Shown piece after piece: positions 1-8,760 of a stretch of DNA of 64,000 nt; positions within the stretch are counted from its first letter, which is position 1; each line of letters opens with the position of its first letter. Origin of the DNA: Alphaproteobacteria bacterium (GTDB lineage: Bacteria > Pseudomonadota > Alphaproteobacteria > JAUHZC01); contig CP060236.1 of the NCBI GenBank assembly GCA_023898725.1, positions 748,501 to 812,500 of the forward strand, read 5' to 3'. The notes below the pieces were generated by a model, which did no database searches, was not told the origin of the DNA, and saw nothing but the letters and a program-made list of their open reading frames with translations. The position numbers and the translations under genes are program-made.

Positions 1-2
1 GC

Positions 3-236
3 ATGGCGACAGATCCTCTTTACCAGCATAAAGGCTATGCAACTGTTTTGCTTCGGCATTTGTGTGCAGTATGGCGTACACAAGGAATCCGAACAGCTGT
101 GTTAGTGGTGCGTCAGTCAAATCAGGTGGCGCAGTATGTGTATAGGAAATGTGGATTCATTCCTGGTGCTTCCGTACATGGAGCATATACTGGTACATTG
201 GCTGAGAACGGAATAAAAATGAAATGTTTATTGTGA
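3..236 (+). CDS. GNAT-family acetyltransferase, C-terminal part (start lies before the window)
   Basis: The visible 77 residues carry the end of a GNAT fold: a helix-start segment QHKGYATVLLRHL that fits the acetyl-CoA-binding Q/R-x-x-G-x-G/A loop, then a strand and a YRKCGFIP segment typical of the last GNAT helix and strand (usually Y.k.GF). The motif order suggests that the acceptor-binding N-terminal half lies left of base 1, so the apparent ATG at base 3 need not be the true start. GNAT enzymes move an acetyl group from acetyl-CoA to an amine; the substrate cannot be read here. The gene stops with TGA and is followed by about 100 bases of AT-rich DNA before the next gene. Confidence 0.6.
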   Translation: MATDPLYQHKGYATVLLRHLCAVWRTQGIRTAVLVVRQSNQVAQYVYRKCGFIPGASVHGAYTGTLAENGIKMKCLL

Positions 237-276
237 TCGTATGCTTCGTAAGAAACAAATACTTCAAAAATAGAGC

Positions 277-291
277 TTAACTAAGTATTAA
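277..291. promoter_or_regulatory. Possible CtrA-type site (TTAA-N7-TTAA)
   Basis: TTAACTAAGTATTAA matches the full CtrA consensus TTAA-N7-TTAA exactly and lies 44 bases before the next start codon. It overlaps a perfect 14-base palindrome, AAGTATTAATACTT at 283-296. The DNA is very AT-rich, so a chance match is possible; it gains weight from three further exact matches in intergenic DNA of this window. Confidence 0.3.
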
Positions 292-334
292 TACTTTTAA
301 AATAAAGTATATATGTATTTATTTGAGAAATTCT

Positions 335-739
335 ATGAAAAACAAGAAAAATAGCAGTTTCGTTGGAAAGATTGCTCTTCCTTTATTTGTTGTAGCCGTT
401 GTCGTCGGTGGTTTTTCCGTTGACTGGACACGGTTCGGCCGTACCCCTGTTTCCTATTATGGAATGGGGGCAATTCCCATGTTTGCCACATGTAAAATTG
501 ATGAAAAAAATCTAACAAAACCAAAGCAGAAACCATCAATGGCTAGTAATATGCTTCCTGCACCTGCAACAAAAGAATCAAAGGAAATGACAAAATCGTT
601 GGTGATGAAAGAAATATCCTCTGCGAAAAGCAAGCAGCTCAACAAAGTAGCAATGGCAGAAGCAAAAAAGATTACCAAGGGGGCCGCCGACAATTCTGAG
701 AAACATCATGAAATGGAATCAGTGACAGCTCTGAAGTAA
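335..739 (+). CDS. Small membrane-anchored or secreted protein of unknown function
   Basis: I do not recognise this 134-residue protein. It starts with a lysine-rich stretch, then one hydrophobic segment (about residues 11-28, LPLFVVAVVVGG), then a polar, lysine- and alanine-rich remainder with no cysteine cluster or catalytic motif. That pattern fits an uncleaved N-terminal anchor with a disordered periplasmic tail, or a signal peptide. ATG 335 is preferred over an in-frame TTG at 323 because it has a GAG-type Shine-Dalgarno eight bases upstream. It stands alone: own upstream region with a CtrA-like site, own strong terminator directly after it, and an opposing gene beyond. Confidence 0.55.
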   Translation: MKNKKNSSFVGKIALPLFVVAVVVGGFSVDWTRFGRTPVSYYGMGAIPMFATCKIDEKNLTKPKQKPSMASNMLPAPATKESKEMTKSLVMKEISSAKSKQLNKVAMAEAKKITKGAADNSEKHHEMESVTALK

Positions 740-763
740 AAGTATTTTTGTTCCTGTGAAAGC

Positions 764-790
764 AAAAACCCCAATCTTAGGGGTTTTTTT
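764..790 (+). terminator. Rho-independent terminator
   Basis: Perfect 9-bp stem AAAAACCCC (764-772) and GGGGTTTTT (780-788) around a 7-base loop, continuing into a run of T. Because the stem begins with A5, it can work in both directions; it sits between two convergent genes. Confidence 0.85.
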
Positions 791-2789
791 ATGTGCGTTT
801 TTCACGGAGATGTTTTTTATTTCCCATAGATCGTAAGTATTTTTCAACCGCAAAGTCATTTCCCTCTCGTGCATTTTTGACAAGCAAGGAAAGCCCAGAA
901 TGAATAGTTATGCTGGAATTGTGCGGCGTAAAAAGGCGCAAGCCCTGGTGGGTTGATGCGAGGGACTTTTCCGTGTGTTTCTGCACTACTTTTGTATTTG
1001 ATGGGGCTATTTGATGTGTGGCGTAATGAATACGCTGGTCGAAATCTGGATGAATACCAAGTGCGTTGAGTGTTTTGTGCACGGCCTCACATATATTGAC
1101 TGGTGCTTCAAAAACAGGACTAATAATAAGAGGTTGGCGTTTTTGGAGATATACCTGAAGACCATTCAATACAAATGTTGCTGCGTTTTTCTGTGATTGA
1201 AAATAGCTCTTCGTATCAGGTTTGTCTAAAAAAATGGGCTGGTTATCCATGGCATTATTAATGATCGTTGCGGGAACGCCATAAGGATCCTCAAGAATAG
1301 GAGGCAAGCGCAAAATAGTGCACGTTTTGTTAAGCGATGCCATGTAGCTTTGCTCCAACAATTGCCATTGCAAGTCAGCAGAAGACTCATTAGTGGAGGG
1401 TGATTGTATCGAGGAAAGTAACACTGTATGGGGTGTCGCTATCTTTTGGATGCAGTCGCGCGCCAGAATAAGCGGCGAAATATTGAAGTGAAAACTTTGT
1501 GCTGGTTGAGTCTCTATATTTTTTTCAGAAACAAACTCGGCTGCGACAATAATAAAGTCTGGGAGCTCTTCTTTCAAAATACGTGTCAATGTAGTTTTTG
1601 AGGACAGATCGTTCATATAGGTTTTTATGTGCACATGACTGGGTGACTGCGTAATAGCTGATTGAAGATCTGGGTTCTCATGACGCGTATAGTTTATAAC
1701 ACTTAAGCGTGATACCTCCATTGTTACGAATGCTCGCCACAAACTGGGTGAAATTCCATGATTGGCACCGATGATCATTACGCTTTTGTCTTTGAGTTTT
1801 TTTTGCAGAAATGTAAGAGATGCCGGGAGTTTTGCGTCTGTTCGGAAATTCTCTAGCAGTAAGGGCCGTGGACTGATCTTTTCTGAAAAAGATTTCGTCA
1901 TTTCATTCACACCTGTGATGCGCAACAAGTCAATGGCAAAAATTTCTTGAAGCGCCACAAGAGGTCTCACGGCAGGCCCATACATGCTAATGTCCGCAAT
2001 TAGGAGTGTGTTGATGGGCTTGTTGCGTCGTTGGTAGTGCCTCAAGATATGCTGTAGGTCTGAGAACGCGCCGATTACACTTATACCATGGATAGATTGC
2101 CCTCGTTTATGGGATGTGTCGTCTAGAATTCCGACAATTTCATAGGGACTTTGATGGTATTTGCTTGTATGGCGCAAATAACGCTCTGCATCATCTGTTG
2201 CTCCAATAACAAGCGCGCGTAAAACTTTTTTTTCGTTGCGAAAAAATCTGGGTAACAGCCAGTTCTTATGGAACGCGTAATACAAGAAGCGTGGAAGTGC
2301 TAAGAAAACAAAGCTAATGATGCTGGTCAAAAGACTGATGCGAATTGCACTATCAGGTAAAGACAAAAGCTTTGCTTGAAGAATAAAAAAGAGGGCGTTC
2401 ACATAAAAAATTGATAGGATAACACGCATAATATCAATCGAAGAAAGGTACTTCCAAGAGTGACGATTAGGGCGCAGCCATATGAAAACAGCGATGCTCA
2501 CAAGACCGTATACACAAGCATAACGCATGATAAACCATACACCAATCAACGAAAAGTGCTCTGGATTAATCAATCCTAGGGGGCCTAATGACGCTAAAGC
2601 CATCATGCCAACATCATGCACAAATACAATCTGGGTTGGGCGTAGGCTCTTTTGCCACACACGAAACGTAGCAAGAGTTTTGTAAATGTCACGGCTGATT
2701 ATGCCAATTGTTTTTTTCACGCGCAGAAAAAGAGATGGGCGGGTATTCTTGCGTAAGGGGGGTGATTTGTGTGAGCTAAAGCGTTTCAT
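789..2789 (-). CDS. CapD/WbpM-like membrane nucleotide-sugar dehydratase homologue, active site apparently lost
   Basis: A 666-residue protein with the full layout of the CapD/FlaA1/WbpM family: about four membrane segments (residues 55-170), a first Rossmann-like domain (LRALVIGATDD at about 190) and a second short-chain-dehydrogenase-like domain from about 335. Family members make UDP-sugar intermediates for surface polysaccharide. Here the NAD-binding GxxGxxG loop reads GANHGIS (341-347), the usual STDKA motif is SSIQS, and the expected catalytic M/Y-x-x-x-K segment has become SADLQWQ. I infer a catalytically dead or strongly divergent member. It is the last gene of the tsaD operon, joined to the O-antigen ligase-like gene by an ATGA overlap, which supports a surface-glycan role. 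Confidence 0.75.
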   Translation of the reverse strand: MKRFSSHKSPPLRKNTRPSLFLRVKKTIGIISRDIYKTLATFRVWQKSLRPTQIVFVHDVGMMALASLGPLGLINPEHFSLIGVWFIMRYACVYGLVSIAVFIWLRPNRHSWKYLSSIDIMRVILSIFYVNALFFILQAKLLSLPDSAIRISLLTSIISFVFLALPRFLYYAFHKNWLLPRFFRNEKKVLRALVIGATDDAERYLRHTSKYHQSPYEIVGILDDTSHKRGQSIHGISVIGAFSDLQHILRHYQRRNKPINTLLIADISMYGPAVRPLVALQEIFAIDLLRITGVNEMTKSFSEKISPRPLLLENFRTDAKLPASLTFLQKKLKDKSVMIIGANHGISPSLWRAFVTMEVSRLSVINYTRHENPDLQSAITQSPSHVHIKTYMNDLSSKTTLTRILKEELPDFIIVAAEFVSEKNIETQPAQSFHFNISPLILARDCIQKIATPHTVLLSSIQSPSTNESSADLQWQLLEQSYMASLNKTCTILRLPPILEDPYGVPATIINNAMDNQPIFLDKPDTKSYFQSQKNAATFVLNGLQVYLQKRQPLIISPVFEAPVNICEAVHKTLNALGIHPDFDQRIHYATHQIAPSNTKVVQKHTEKSLASTHQGLRLFTPHNSSITIHSGLSLLVKNAREGNDFAVEKYLRSMGNKKHLREKRT

Positions 2790-4000
2790 GGGTCATGTGT
2801 CGTAGTGTGTGGGTTGGCAAGAGCAAGCTTCGAAAGTGTTGTGGCTATGATAATAGTACACCAGTACCAGTAATGCCAGATACTGATCCCAAATGAGAGA
2901 ATAACTACTGTGAATACCCATAAAAAAAGAAAGTTTTTCCGGATTGTGTTTGGCAGTTGAGTGATACGCTTATTTGTAAGCCATCCAAACCCAGCGGTTA
3001 AAAAGGCTCCGATAAAACCACCTTCGATCCAAACCTGCTGTGCAAAATTATGGGGGTATGTGCTGGTTTCGGTAATGAATTTTTGAAAAAGCACAACATT
3101 TCCTTGCAGGGGTTGGGTAAGGGTAGAGCCAATTCCCCAACCAATAAGGGGGCGCTGACTAATGAACGTGTTAAAGTGTGCCCATGAATGCAAACGGTGC
3201 ATACTCGATTGCCCAAGAAAACTTTCAAAGTACCGAATGTTTTCAGGTGTGAGTACAGCGTAAAAAAGTAAGGGAACGCAACATACGTAAAGAACAAAGC
3301 CGTAGCGCGCGAAGGCGTAAAAATGCGAAATTCTCTTTTCAAGAAATACGCTAATAATCCCTACTCCAAGGGCTAGTTTTGCTGCATCACTTTCGCTCAT
3401 ATATGTTGCGCATAAAAGAGTCACAAACCATATTATGATAAATATATCATTTGTTCGCTCCTTGTGTTCTTTGGGATAGAAAATTGGAGAAATGAATACA
3501 GAGGAAAGAATAATCGTTATCGCTAATGTTTTATTAAACGAAGTGTTGACGTATAATGATTTTTTCAGATAATTCCAGAAAAATCCATGGGTATACACGT
3601 CAATAAATACAAAAATACTCGCAATGATTAGTGCTACCTTAAACCAACGCAGCGTGTGAAGATTGATTGTATGTGCGGGTTGTTGTGCAACGAGAATAGT
3701 CGTCCAGACGGTTAGAAGCCCTGTTCCCATAAGCTGTAGTATTGTTTGACCGGCATATTCGGTGTTAATAGACCATAAATATGTTGCTCCCACATACCCT
3801 ATACTAGCAATCCCCAGCATAGACAGGGGGCTAATCGTTAGGTGATGGGGGTTACGTGGGTAAAGAAACATAGTGCCTGTGAGCAAAACACAGATAATTG
3901 GCGTTGCTTTTGGCATATAGAGGATAACAAGTGGAATGATACCCACCAAGATTGTCAGAAGAATTTGTTTGGTGGAAAGTAGTTGTACCCCTCTTTTCAT
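2786..4000 (-). CDS. O-antigen ligase/polymerase-like membrane protein (WaaL/Wzy family)
   Basis: 404 residues, about ten hydrophobic segments, and the feature that marks the O-antigen ligase family: a long periplasmic loop with RLHSWAHFNTFISQRPLIGWGIGS followed by a PHNFAQQVWIEGG segment (the family usually shows R...W......P..G.G and H..Y/F....E.G). Such proteins join or polymerise O-antigen or capsule repeat units on the periplasmic side of the inner membrane. The start at 4000 is chosen because ATG overlaps the EVE gene stop as ATGA; an upstream in-frame start would overlap that gene by 40 bases. Next to the CapD-like gene, it suggests a small lipopolysaccharide cassette appended to a housekeeping operon. 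Confidence 0.75.
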   Translation of the reverse strand: MKRGVQLLSTKQILLTILVGIIPLVILYMPKATPIICVLLTGTMFLYPRNPHHLTISPLSMLGIASIGYVGATYLWSINTEYAGQTILQLMGTGLLTVWTTILVAQQPAHTINLHTLRWFKVALIIASIFVFIDVYTHGFFWNYLKKSLYVNTSFNKTLAITIILSSVFISPIFYPKEHKERTNDIFIIIWFVTLLCATYMSESDAAKLALGVGIISVFLEKRISHFYAFARYGFVLYVCCVPLLFYAVLTPENIRYFESFLGQSSMHRLHSWAHFNTFISQRPLIGWGIGSTLTQPLQGNVVLFQKFITETSTYPHNFAQQVWIEGGFIGAFLTAGFGWLTNKRITQLPNTIRKNFLFLWVFTVVILSFGISIWHYWYWCTIIIATTLSKLALANPHTTTHDP

Positions 4001-4413
4001 CCCGCAATATTTCCGCTTAGGATCAGCACTTCCCTCCATTGACTGGGAGTGACAGGCATCACAGATAGCCGTGATTGTGTAATGAGAGGCATTGTCTGAA
4101 GTATTCCATTAGTTTTCATTTCTGACAGCGTGACAGGTCGATAGAGCGGGGCATCCATAGCAACAGTAACCATGCCAAATCTGCCTGTATCATCCGTTGG
4201 GTCTGGGTGATATGTTTGCACAATACTCACGATACCCACGATAGATTTTTCACGGATAGAGTGATAAAAAAAGGCTTTATCACCAATAGCCATACGTTTC
4301 ATATTATTGCTGGCTTGATAATTACGCACCCCATCCCAGGAAGTTTGCTGATCTGTGCGTAGATTGCTCCACGAATAGGTTCCCGGTTCTGTTTTCATCA
4401 ACCATGTATTCAT
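3997..4413 (-). CDS. EVE domain protein (modified-base reader fold)
   Basis: 138 residues, the normal size for a stand-alone EVE protein. It begins with the family signature WLMKTEPGTYSW, followed by WDGVRNYQASNNM and AFFYHS, the residues that build the base-binding pocket of this PUA-like fold. EVE proteins bind modified nucleic-acid bases; bacterial targets are mostly undefined. The gene lies one base after gpsA and overlaps the next gene as ATGA, so it is translationally coupled. The order tsaD-gpsA-EVE is a common alphaproteobacterial arrangement, which supports vertical inheritance rather than a defence-island origin. Confidence 0.9.
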   Translation of the reverse strand: MNTWLMKTEPGTYSWSNLRTDQQTSWDGVRNYQASNNMKRMAIGDKAFFYHSIREKSIVGIVSIVQTYHPDPTDDTGRFGMVTVAMDAPLYRPVTLSEMKTNGILQTMPLITQSRLSVMPVTPSQWREVLILSGNIAG

Positions 4414-4414
4414 T

Positions 4415-5410
4415 TTATGCTCTTTCCTCTGTACGCAAGGGGCGGTTTAGTAGAGCATCATATGCTTTTTGAACAGAAGCGCCATCGTATAATATCATAT
4501 GCATTGTCTCTAGTATGGGCATATCAACATCATATTTCTGTTTGAGAATATGAGCAGCCTTGACGGTAAAAATCCCCTCACGTGTAATGGTGGCGTCCTG
4601 CATAAGCTCTGCGATACTTTCCCCTTGACCAATAGCATACCCGAGCTGAAAATTGCGTGATGTGTGCGATGCAGCCGTAAGAATCATATCACCGAGTCCA
4701 GAGAGACCCATAAGTGTTTCGGTACGCCCTCCCATTATTACACCCAGGCGTGCGATTTCATGTAAGCCTCGCGTAATAATGGCTGCACGGGCATTTTCTC
4801 CCATGGCTGCACCTTCTGTAATGCCGGATGCAATCGCAATAACGTTTTTGAGGGCACCCCCTAACTGGCAACCAATCATGTCATCTGTTGGGTATAGTCG
4901 GAACGTTTTACTGCTTAGGGTGCTGGCTAACCAACGACTAGCCGAGATGCGGGCGCTTGCAAGTGTGCAGGCTGTGGCCCTATGTTGTGCCAATGGTAAC
5001 GCAAAGGCTGGTCCTGAAAGGACAGCTATAGGTTGTTCAGGGAGAATGCTGGCAATGACACTGCTGAGTAACTCTCCTGTGCTGCCTTCGATGCCTTTAG
5101 AGCCGACAATAATATAGCTATCTTTTCCAATAAAAGGTTTGAGCTTTGTAACCACCTCACGGGTTGCTTGTGCCGGTTGAGCCAGAACAACAATGTGGGC
5201 ATCCTTAAGGCACGCAGGCTTTAGTGTTGCCCGAATTGCAGGAGAAAGCTTCACGCCGGGTAAGCGTTTTTTGTTTTCATGATCGGCGTTAATCTGTGTT
5301 GCGACATCTTTTTCAATCGTGTAGAGAGAAACGATATTCTCGGCTTTTTGAAACGCAGATGCGAGCGCTGTGCCCCATGCTCCTGCACCAATAACGACAA
5401 CTTTTGTCAT
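4415..5410 (-). CDS. gpsA: Glycerol-3-phosphate dehydrogenase [NAD(P)+]
   Basis: 331 residues, normal for GpsA. The N-terminal NAD(P) loop is GAGAWGTALASAF (residues 8-20); later come SGPAFA and LGGALKNVIAIASG with the catalytic lysine, and GLSGLGDMILT. The cytoplasmic enzyme reduces dihydroxyacetone phosphate to sn-glycerol 3-phosphate, the backbone of phospholipids. Its start overlaps the tsaD stop as ATGA and its stop lies two bases before the EVE start, so it is the second gene of one leftward operon. Confidence 0.97.
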   Translation of the reverse strand: MTKVVVIGAGAWGTALASAFQKAENIVSLYTIEKDVATQINADHENKKRLPGVKLSPAIRATLKPACLKDAHIVVLAQPAQATREVVTKLKPFIGKDSYIIVGSKGIEGSTGELLSSVIASILPEQPIAVLSGPAFALPLAQHRATACTLASARISASRWLASTLSSKTFRLYPTDDMIGCQLGGALKNVIAIASGITEGAAMGENARAAIITRGLHEIARLGVIMGGRTETLMGLSGLGDMILTAASHTSRNFQLGYAIGQGESIAELMQDATITREGIFTVKAAHILKQKYDVDMPILETMHMILYDGASVQKAYDALLNRPLRTEERA

Positions 5411-6441
5411 TTCGTTGTTCCTTCACGGTTCAGTTGATTAAGCGGCCAGCGCGGCGTGGCTGCAGCCCGCATGTTTGGTGTTGCTGAGCCATCCCGTATT
5501 TGTTCGATACATGCCCAAGCGATCATGGCTGCGTTATCTGTACAAAGTGATATAGGAGGAAATATACAAGAAATTTGAAATTTTTTCTCTAGTTTTATGA
5601 GGGCATTACGTATAAAATTATTAGCTGCAACGCCTCCGGCAATAACGAAGCTTTTCACGGGGATTTTTTGGATGCTACAAGTTGCCAACGCTTGGCATGA
5701 TCGTTCGTAGAGAATCTCCGCGACTGTGCGCTGAAAACTAGCGGCAATATTAGCTTTCTCGTTTTCGCTTGTGTTGGCTATGCAGGTGCGTACGGCTGTT
5801 TTGAGCCCTGAGAAAGAAAAATCGCAGTGAGATTCATTGGCGAAGGGGTGTGGAAAGTTATACGCATGTGCATTGCCTGACAGCGCCCATTTTTCGATAT
5901 TGGGTCCTCCGGGCTGAGGAAGACCCAAAAGTTTTGCGGTTTTGTCAAAGGTTTCTCCTGCCGCATCATCGCGACTTTCACCCAGTAATGTGAAACGTGA
6001 GGAGCTATGAACCACAATCAGTTGTGTATGTCCCCCTGAAACAAGCAGAAGCATATACGGAAACGCAACTGTTTCATGGAGGCGCACAGACAAAGCATGT
6101 CCTGCAAGGTGATTAATGCTGTAGAAGGGTTTTTCGAGTGAAAAAGCCAGTGCTTTTGCGTAATTGAGCCCTACCAAAAGGCCACCGATAAGTCCGGGCC
6201 CAGCTGTTGCGCAAATAGCATCAATATCCTTGAGAGAGAGTTCTGCCTCACCGAGTGTTTTTTCTAACAGAGTTGGCAGTTTTGTTAGGTGTGTACGGGC
6301 AGCTATCTCTGGTACAACCCCTCCATAAGCGGCGTGTTCAGGGAATTGCGAGTAAATGGTGCTTGCATGGATAGTCCCTTTGTTACTGACAACGGCAAGA
6401 GCAGTTTCATCGCAACTTGTTTCGATAGCTAGTACATTCAT
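5407..6441 (-). CDS. tsaD: tRNA N6-adenosine threonylcarbamoyltransferase
   Basis: 344 residues. The protein opens with MNVLAIETSCDET, the family N-terminus, and has the metal-binding HLAGH motif at residues 111-115, the same positions as in Escherichia coli TsaD. LLVSGGHTQL and GPGLIGGLLVG complete the ASKHA fold. It transfers threonylcarbamoyl from the TsaC product to A37 of tRNAs reading ANN codons, with TsaB and TsaE. The open frame runs much further upstream without a stop, but ATG 6441 gives the family-length protein and follows a good promoter, so the longer version is rejected. First gene of the tsaD-gpsA-EVE operon, divergent from hemC. Confidence 0.97.
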   Translation of the reverse strand: MNVLAIETSCDETALAVVSNKGTIHASTIYSQFPEHAAYGGVVPEIAARTHLTKLPTLLEKTLGEAELSLKDIDAICATAGPGLIGGLLVGLNYAKALAFSLEKPFYSINHLAGHALSVRLHETVAFPYMLLLVSGGHTQLIVVHSSSRFTLLGESRDDAAGETFDKTAKLLGLPQPGGPNIEKWALSGNAHAYNFPHPFANESHCDFSFSGLKTAVRTCIANTSENEKANIAASFQRTVAEILYERSCQALATCSIQKIPVKSFVIAGGVAANNFIRNALIKLEKKFQISCIFPPISLCTDNAAMIAWACIEQIRDGSATPNMRAAATPRWPLNQLNREGTTK

Positions 6442-6517
6442 GTGATGATCACTATCCATGGGTTTGCAAAAGTCTTTCCTGTAGCTGTTAATTATGTTGT
6501 TTTTTATGAATATGTTT

Positions 6518-6546
6518 TTTATGGTGTGGGCATTAATAATTGTCAA
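6518..6546 (-). promoter_or_regulatory. Sigma-70-type promoter for the tsaD operon
   Basis: On the minus strand a perfect -35 TTGACA (6546-6541), a 17-base spacer and a -10-like CATAAA (6523-6518). Transcription would begin near 6510, giving a leader of about 70 bases before tsaD. The site overlaps the first codons of the longer hemC versions. Confidence 0.5.
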
Positions 6547-7488
6547 GGCTTGGGGAGTTTGGGTCAAAAAATACGCATAGGCAGCCGTGCTAGTCCTCTT
6601 GCTGTTCATCAAGCCCATCGGGCGGGCAAGGCGATACAAATGTATGCACCTGATGTGACGATTGAGTATGTGAACATTCGCACAACTGGAGACACTCTTT
6701 ATGCTGTGCGACTGGCAGATTTTGGTGGGAAGGGACTTTTCACAAAAGAATTGGAAGAAGCCTTGAGGGATAATCGTATTGACCTTGCGTTGCACTCGCT
6801 CAAAGACATGGCAACGCGTCTGCCAGATGGCCTTCCTATTAGTGCGGTTATGCCCCGTGATGATCCACGCGATGCGTTTGTATCGAACGGTTATGCCCGC
6901 TTTAGTGATCTTCCGCAGTATGCTGTGGTTGGAACGTGTTCACTGCGTCGTGAAGCGTTTTCACGGTTGATGCGCCCGGATTTGCAGATTGTTCCCTTTC
7001 GCGGAAATGTGGAAACCAGACTCAAAAAAATGGCCTCAGGTGAGGCCGATGCCACATTTCTAGCGGCGATTGGTTTGGAACGACTAGGTTTAAAGCCCTG
7101 TATTCGTGAAATTATGTCTACAGAACGAATGCTTCCAGCGGTTGCGCAAGGGGCTGTTGCGCTGCAGTGTCGGGCCGATGATGATGTTCTGATTTCTTTG
7201 ACAAAGCCTTTGAATCATGAACAAAGTTACCGTGAGGTTATGGCGGAGCGTGCTTTTCTGCGTCATCTCGATGGCTCTTGCCGTACGCCAATTGCTGCAC
7301 TTGCTATTACGGAAAATGATCAAATTCGCCTTGAGGGTGCTGTTATTCGGCCAGATGGCTCTGAAATATTTCGGGATGTTATCTATGGTGATGTACATGA
7401 TTATGCCCGCATTGGGGCGCATTTAGGTGAAATAATTCGTACCCGCATTGGAGACCGATTGCGCCACGATTTTCGTATTACCCTTTAA
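6526..7488 (+). CDS. hemC: Porphobilinogen deaminase (hydroxymethylbilane synthase)
   Basis: About 320 residues. Seen: IRIGSRASPLAVHQAH at the N-terminus, the arginine- and lysine-rich active-site strands with LALHSLKDMAT (catalytic Asp), GTCSLRR, and LDGSCRTPIAALA with the cysteine that binds the dipyrromethane cofactor. It joins four porphobilinogens into hydroxymethylbilane in haem synthesis. The start is uncertain: GTG 6526 is given, but TTG 6550 or 6559 would fit family length slightly better, and the frame also opens at GTG 6442. None has a strong ribosome site; AAGG at 6545-6548 would suit 6559. Notably hemD does not follow. Confidence 0.93.
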   Translation: MGINNCQGLGSLGQKIRIGSRASPLAVHQAHRAGKAIQMYAPDVTIEYVNIRTTGDTLYAVRLADFGGKGLFTKELEEALRDNRIDLALHSLKDMATRLPDGLPISAVMPRDDPRDAFVSNGYARFSDLPQYAVVGTCSLRREAFSRLMRPDLQIVPFRGNVETRLKKMASGEADATFLAAIGLERLGLKPCIREIMSTERMLPAVAQGAVALQCRADDDVLISLTKPLNHEQSYREVMAERAFLRHLDGSCRTPIAALAITENDQIRLEGAVIRPDGSEIFRDVIYGDVHDYARIGAHLGEIIRTRIGDRLRHDFRITL

Positions 7489-7794
7489 TCAAAATGCGAG
7501 GAATTCAGTTGACTTACAGACATACTTATACGTATGTGTTGCCAACAAATGTGTGTAAGGTATTGAGACAACGTTTTTTTGTGACCCACTCTTTGCGATA
7601 GAGGGGTATTCGTCATCAATAGCATGCGTTATCCCATTTTTATGTCCCCAAGACATGGATGGGGCAATGTGCTGTTTGTAGGAAGATTTCTAAAGGATTT
7701 CAATCTGCAAGCTTCTTTGTTAGAATGTGTTTGATTGTGGAATTACTAAGAGCTCTTTTGCTACACCCAATATTTGCCCAAAAAGGAGACGTGC
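7489..7794. other. 306-base gap where hemD is usually found
   Basis: No credible reading frame or hemD remnant is visible. The only signal is a weak promoter-like pair on the plus strand, TTCAAT (7699-7704) and TAGAAT (7721-7726) with a 16-base spacer, which would drive the next two genes. No clear terminator follows hemC. Confidence 0.4.
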
Positions 7795-8760
7795 GTGAGT
7801 AAGGAAAAAAATACCCTCAAAATACGAAGATGGCCTTTACGTGGCTATATTGTCCTTACTCTATCCCTTTTTCTATGTGTCGGATTGCTGCGCAATCAAA
7901 CCCATGTAGCGGGTGTTTTTAATGCCATGTACCAGGTAATTAAGCCCATGACTTGCACCCTGAGCGATCCTCAGAAAGCGGAGATTTGTGCGTGCACAAA
8001 AGGGGATTCTCTGGGTGACTCTGAAGAATCTGTCGGGGGCTTTGATGATAAGACGTCCTCTTCTTTGGGGGCCTTATTTGAGCAATCAGTGCGCCATAAT
8101 GCCTCGGAAGAAGAAAGCAATGCGCCTTCTGATGCCGCAACAATCCCGGCGCCCGCTTCTGCATCTTTTGAGGCGCCCGTAGACCTGCTACCAGAGGATC
8201 CTCCTATCCCTCAGGTGGCCCCTACCGATCGCACGCCCTGCCATCATTGTGATGCTGTCCGTCACAATGATGCGCTAACTCCTGAACCAGTTGTTTCAAC
8301 TCCCAGCTGCGCTTTGTCTTTTGCCTATGCGCGTGCGCTCCTTGGTGGGGACATGCACGCGTTGCAAGCAGTGTTGCATAAAAGTTGTTCGGGGATTGCT
8401 GATAGTCGCATTGATAGGGTGTTGCGTAACTTCAACCAACAAGGCGCCGGCACCTATTTTCGCTTAATTCGAACCTATCAGCAGAATCGTTTGTTGATTC
8501 ACAAACTCCGGTATTATGATAGTCCTCTTGCGGATAAATTTATGGCCATTCACGCGGATGGGGATGTTTCAGGGGTTGATCCTGTTGGGAGGGCTCTGGA
8601 AAAACTATCTTTTGTGGAGGCGAAAAGTGCCCTAATTCAGCTGATGGGAGGGAACCGCACTACCGCAAAAAAACTTGCACCGTTGCTGATGCAGATTGAC
8701 GCCTATGCAAGGCTTGAATCATTTGTCCATAAAAATTGTCAATCAGGAGTACCGGAATGA
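7795..8760 (+). CDS. Mitofilin/HemX-position membrane protein
   Basis: 321 residues. GTG 7795 is taken as start because AAGGAG lies at 7783-7788, six bases upstream; the frame opens earlier at a TTG without such a site. Seen: one membrane segment (about residues 18-34), a long proline-, alanine- and acid-rich linker with two cysteine pairs (CACTKG, CHHC), then a helical C-terminal domain from about residue 175. There is no catalytic motif. In many alphaproteobacteria a mitofilin-like or HemX-like anchored protein sits between hemD and hemY, and position rather than sequence is my reason for the name. It overlaps hemY as ATGA, so the two are translationally coupled. Confidence 0.55.
   Translation: MSKEKNTLKIRRWPLRGYIVLTLSLFLCVGLLRNQTHVAGVFNAMYQVIKPMTCTLSDPQKAEICACTKGDSLGDSEESVGGFDDKTSSSLGALFEQSVRHNASEEESNAPSDAATIPAPASASFEAPVDLLPEDPPIPQVAPTDRTPCHHCDAVRHNDALTPEPVVSTPSCALSFAYARALLGGDMHALQAVLHKSCSGIADSRIDRVLRNFNQQGAGTYFRLIRTYQQNRLLIHKLRYYDSPLADKFMAIHADGDVSGVDPVGRALEKLSFVEAKSALIQLMGGNRTTAKKLAPLLMQIDAYARLESFVHKNCQSGVPE

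Noticed and set aside
4653..5117. 154-codon frame antisense to gpsA
   Set aside because: It mirrors the codon pattern of a certain gene and resembles no protein.
6442..6795. N-terminal extension of tsaD of about 118 codons
   Set aside because: The family N-terminus starts at ATG 6441, a promoter lies at 6546-6518, and the extension is antisense to hemC.
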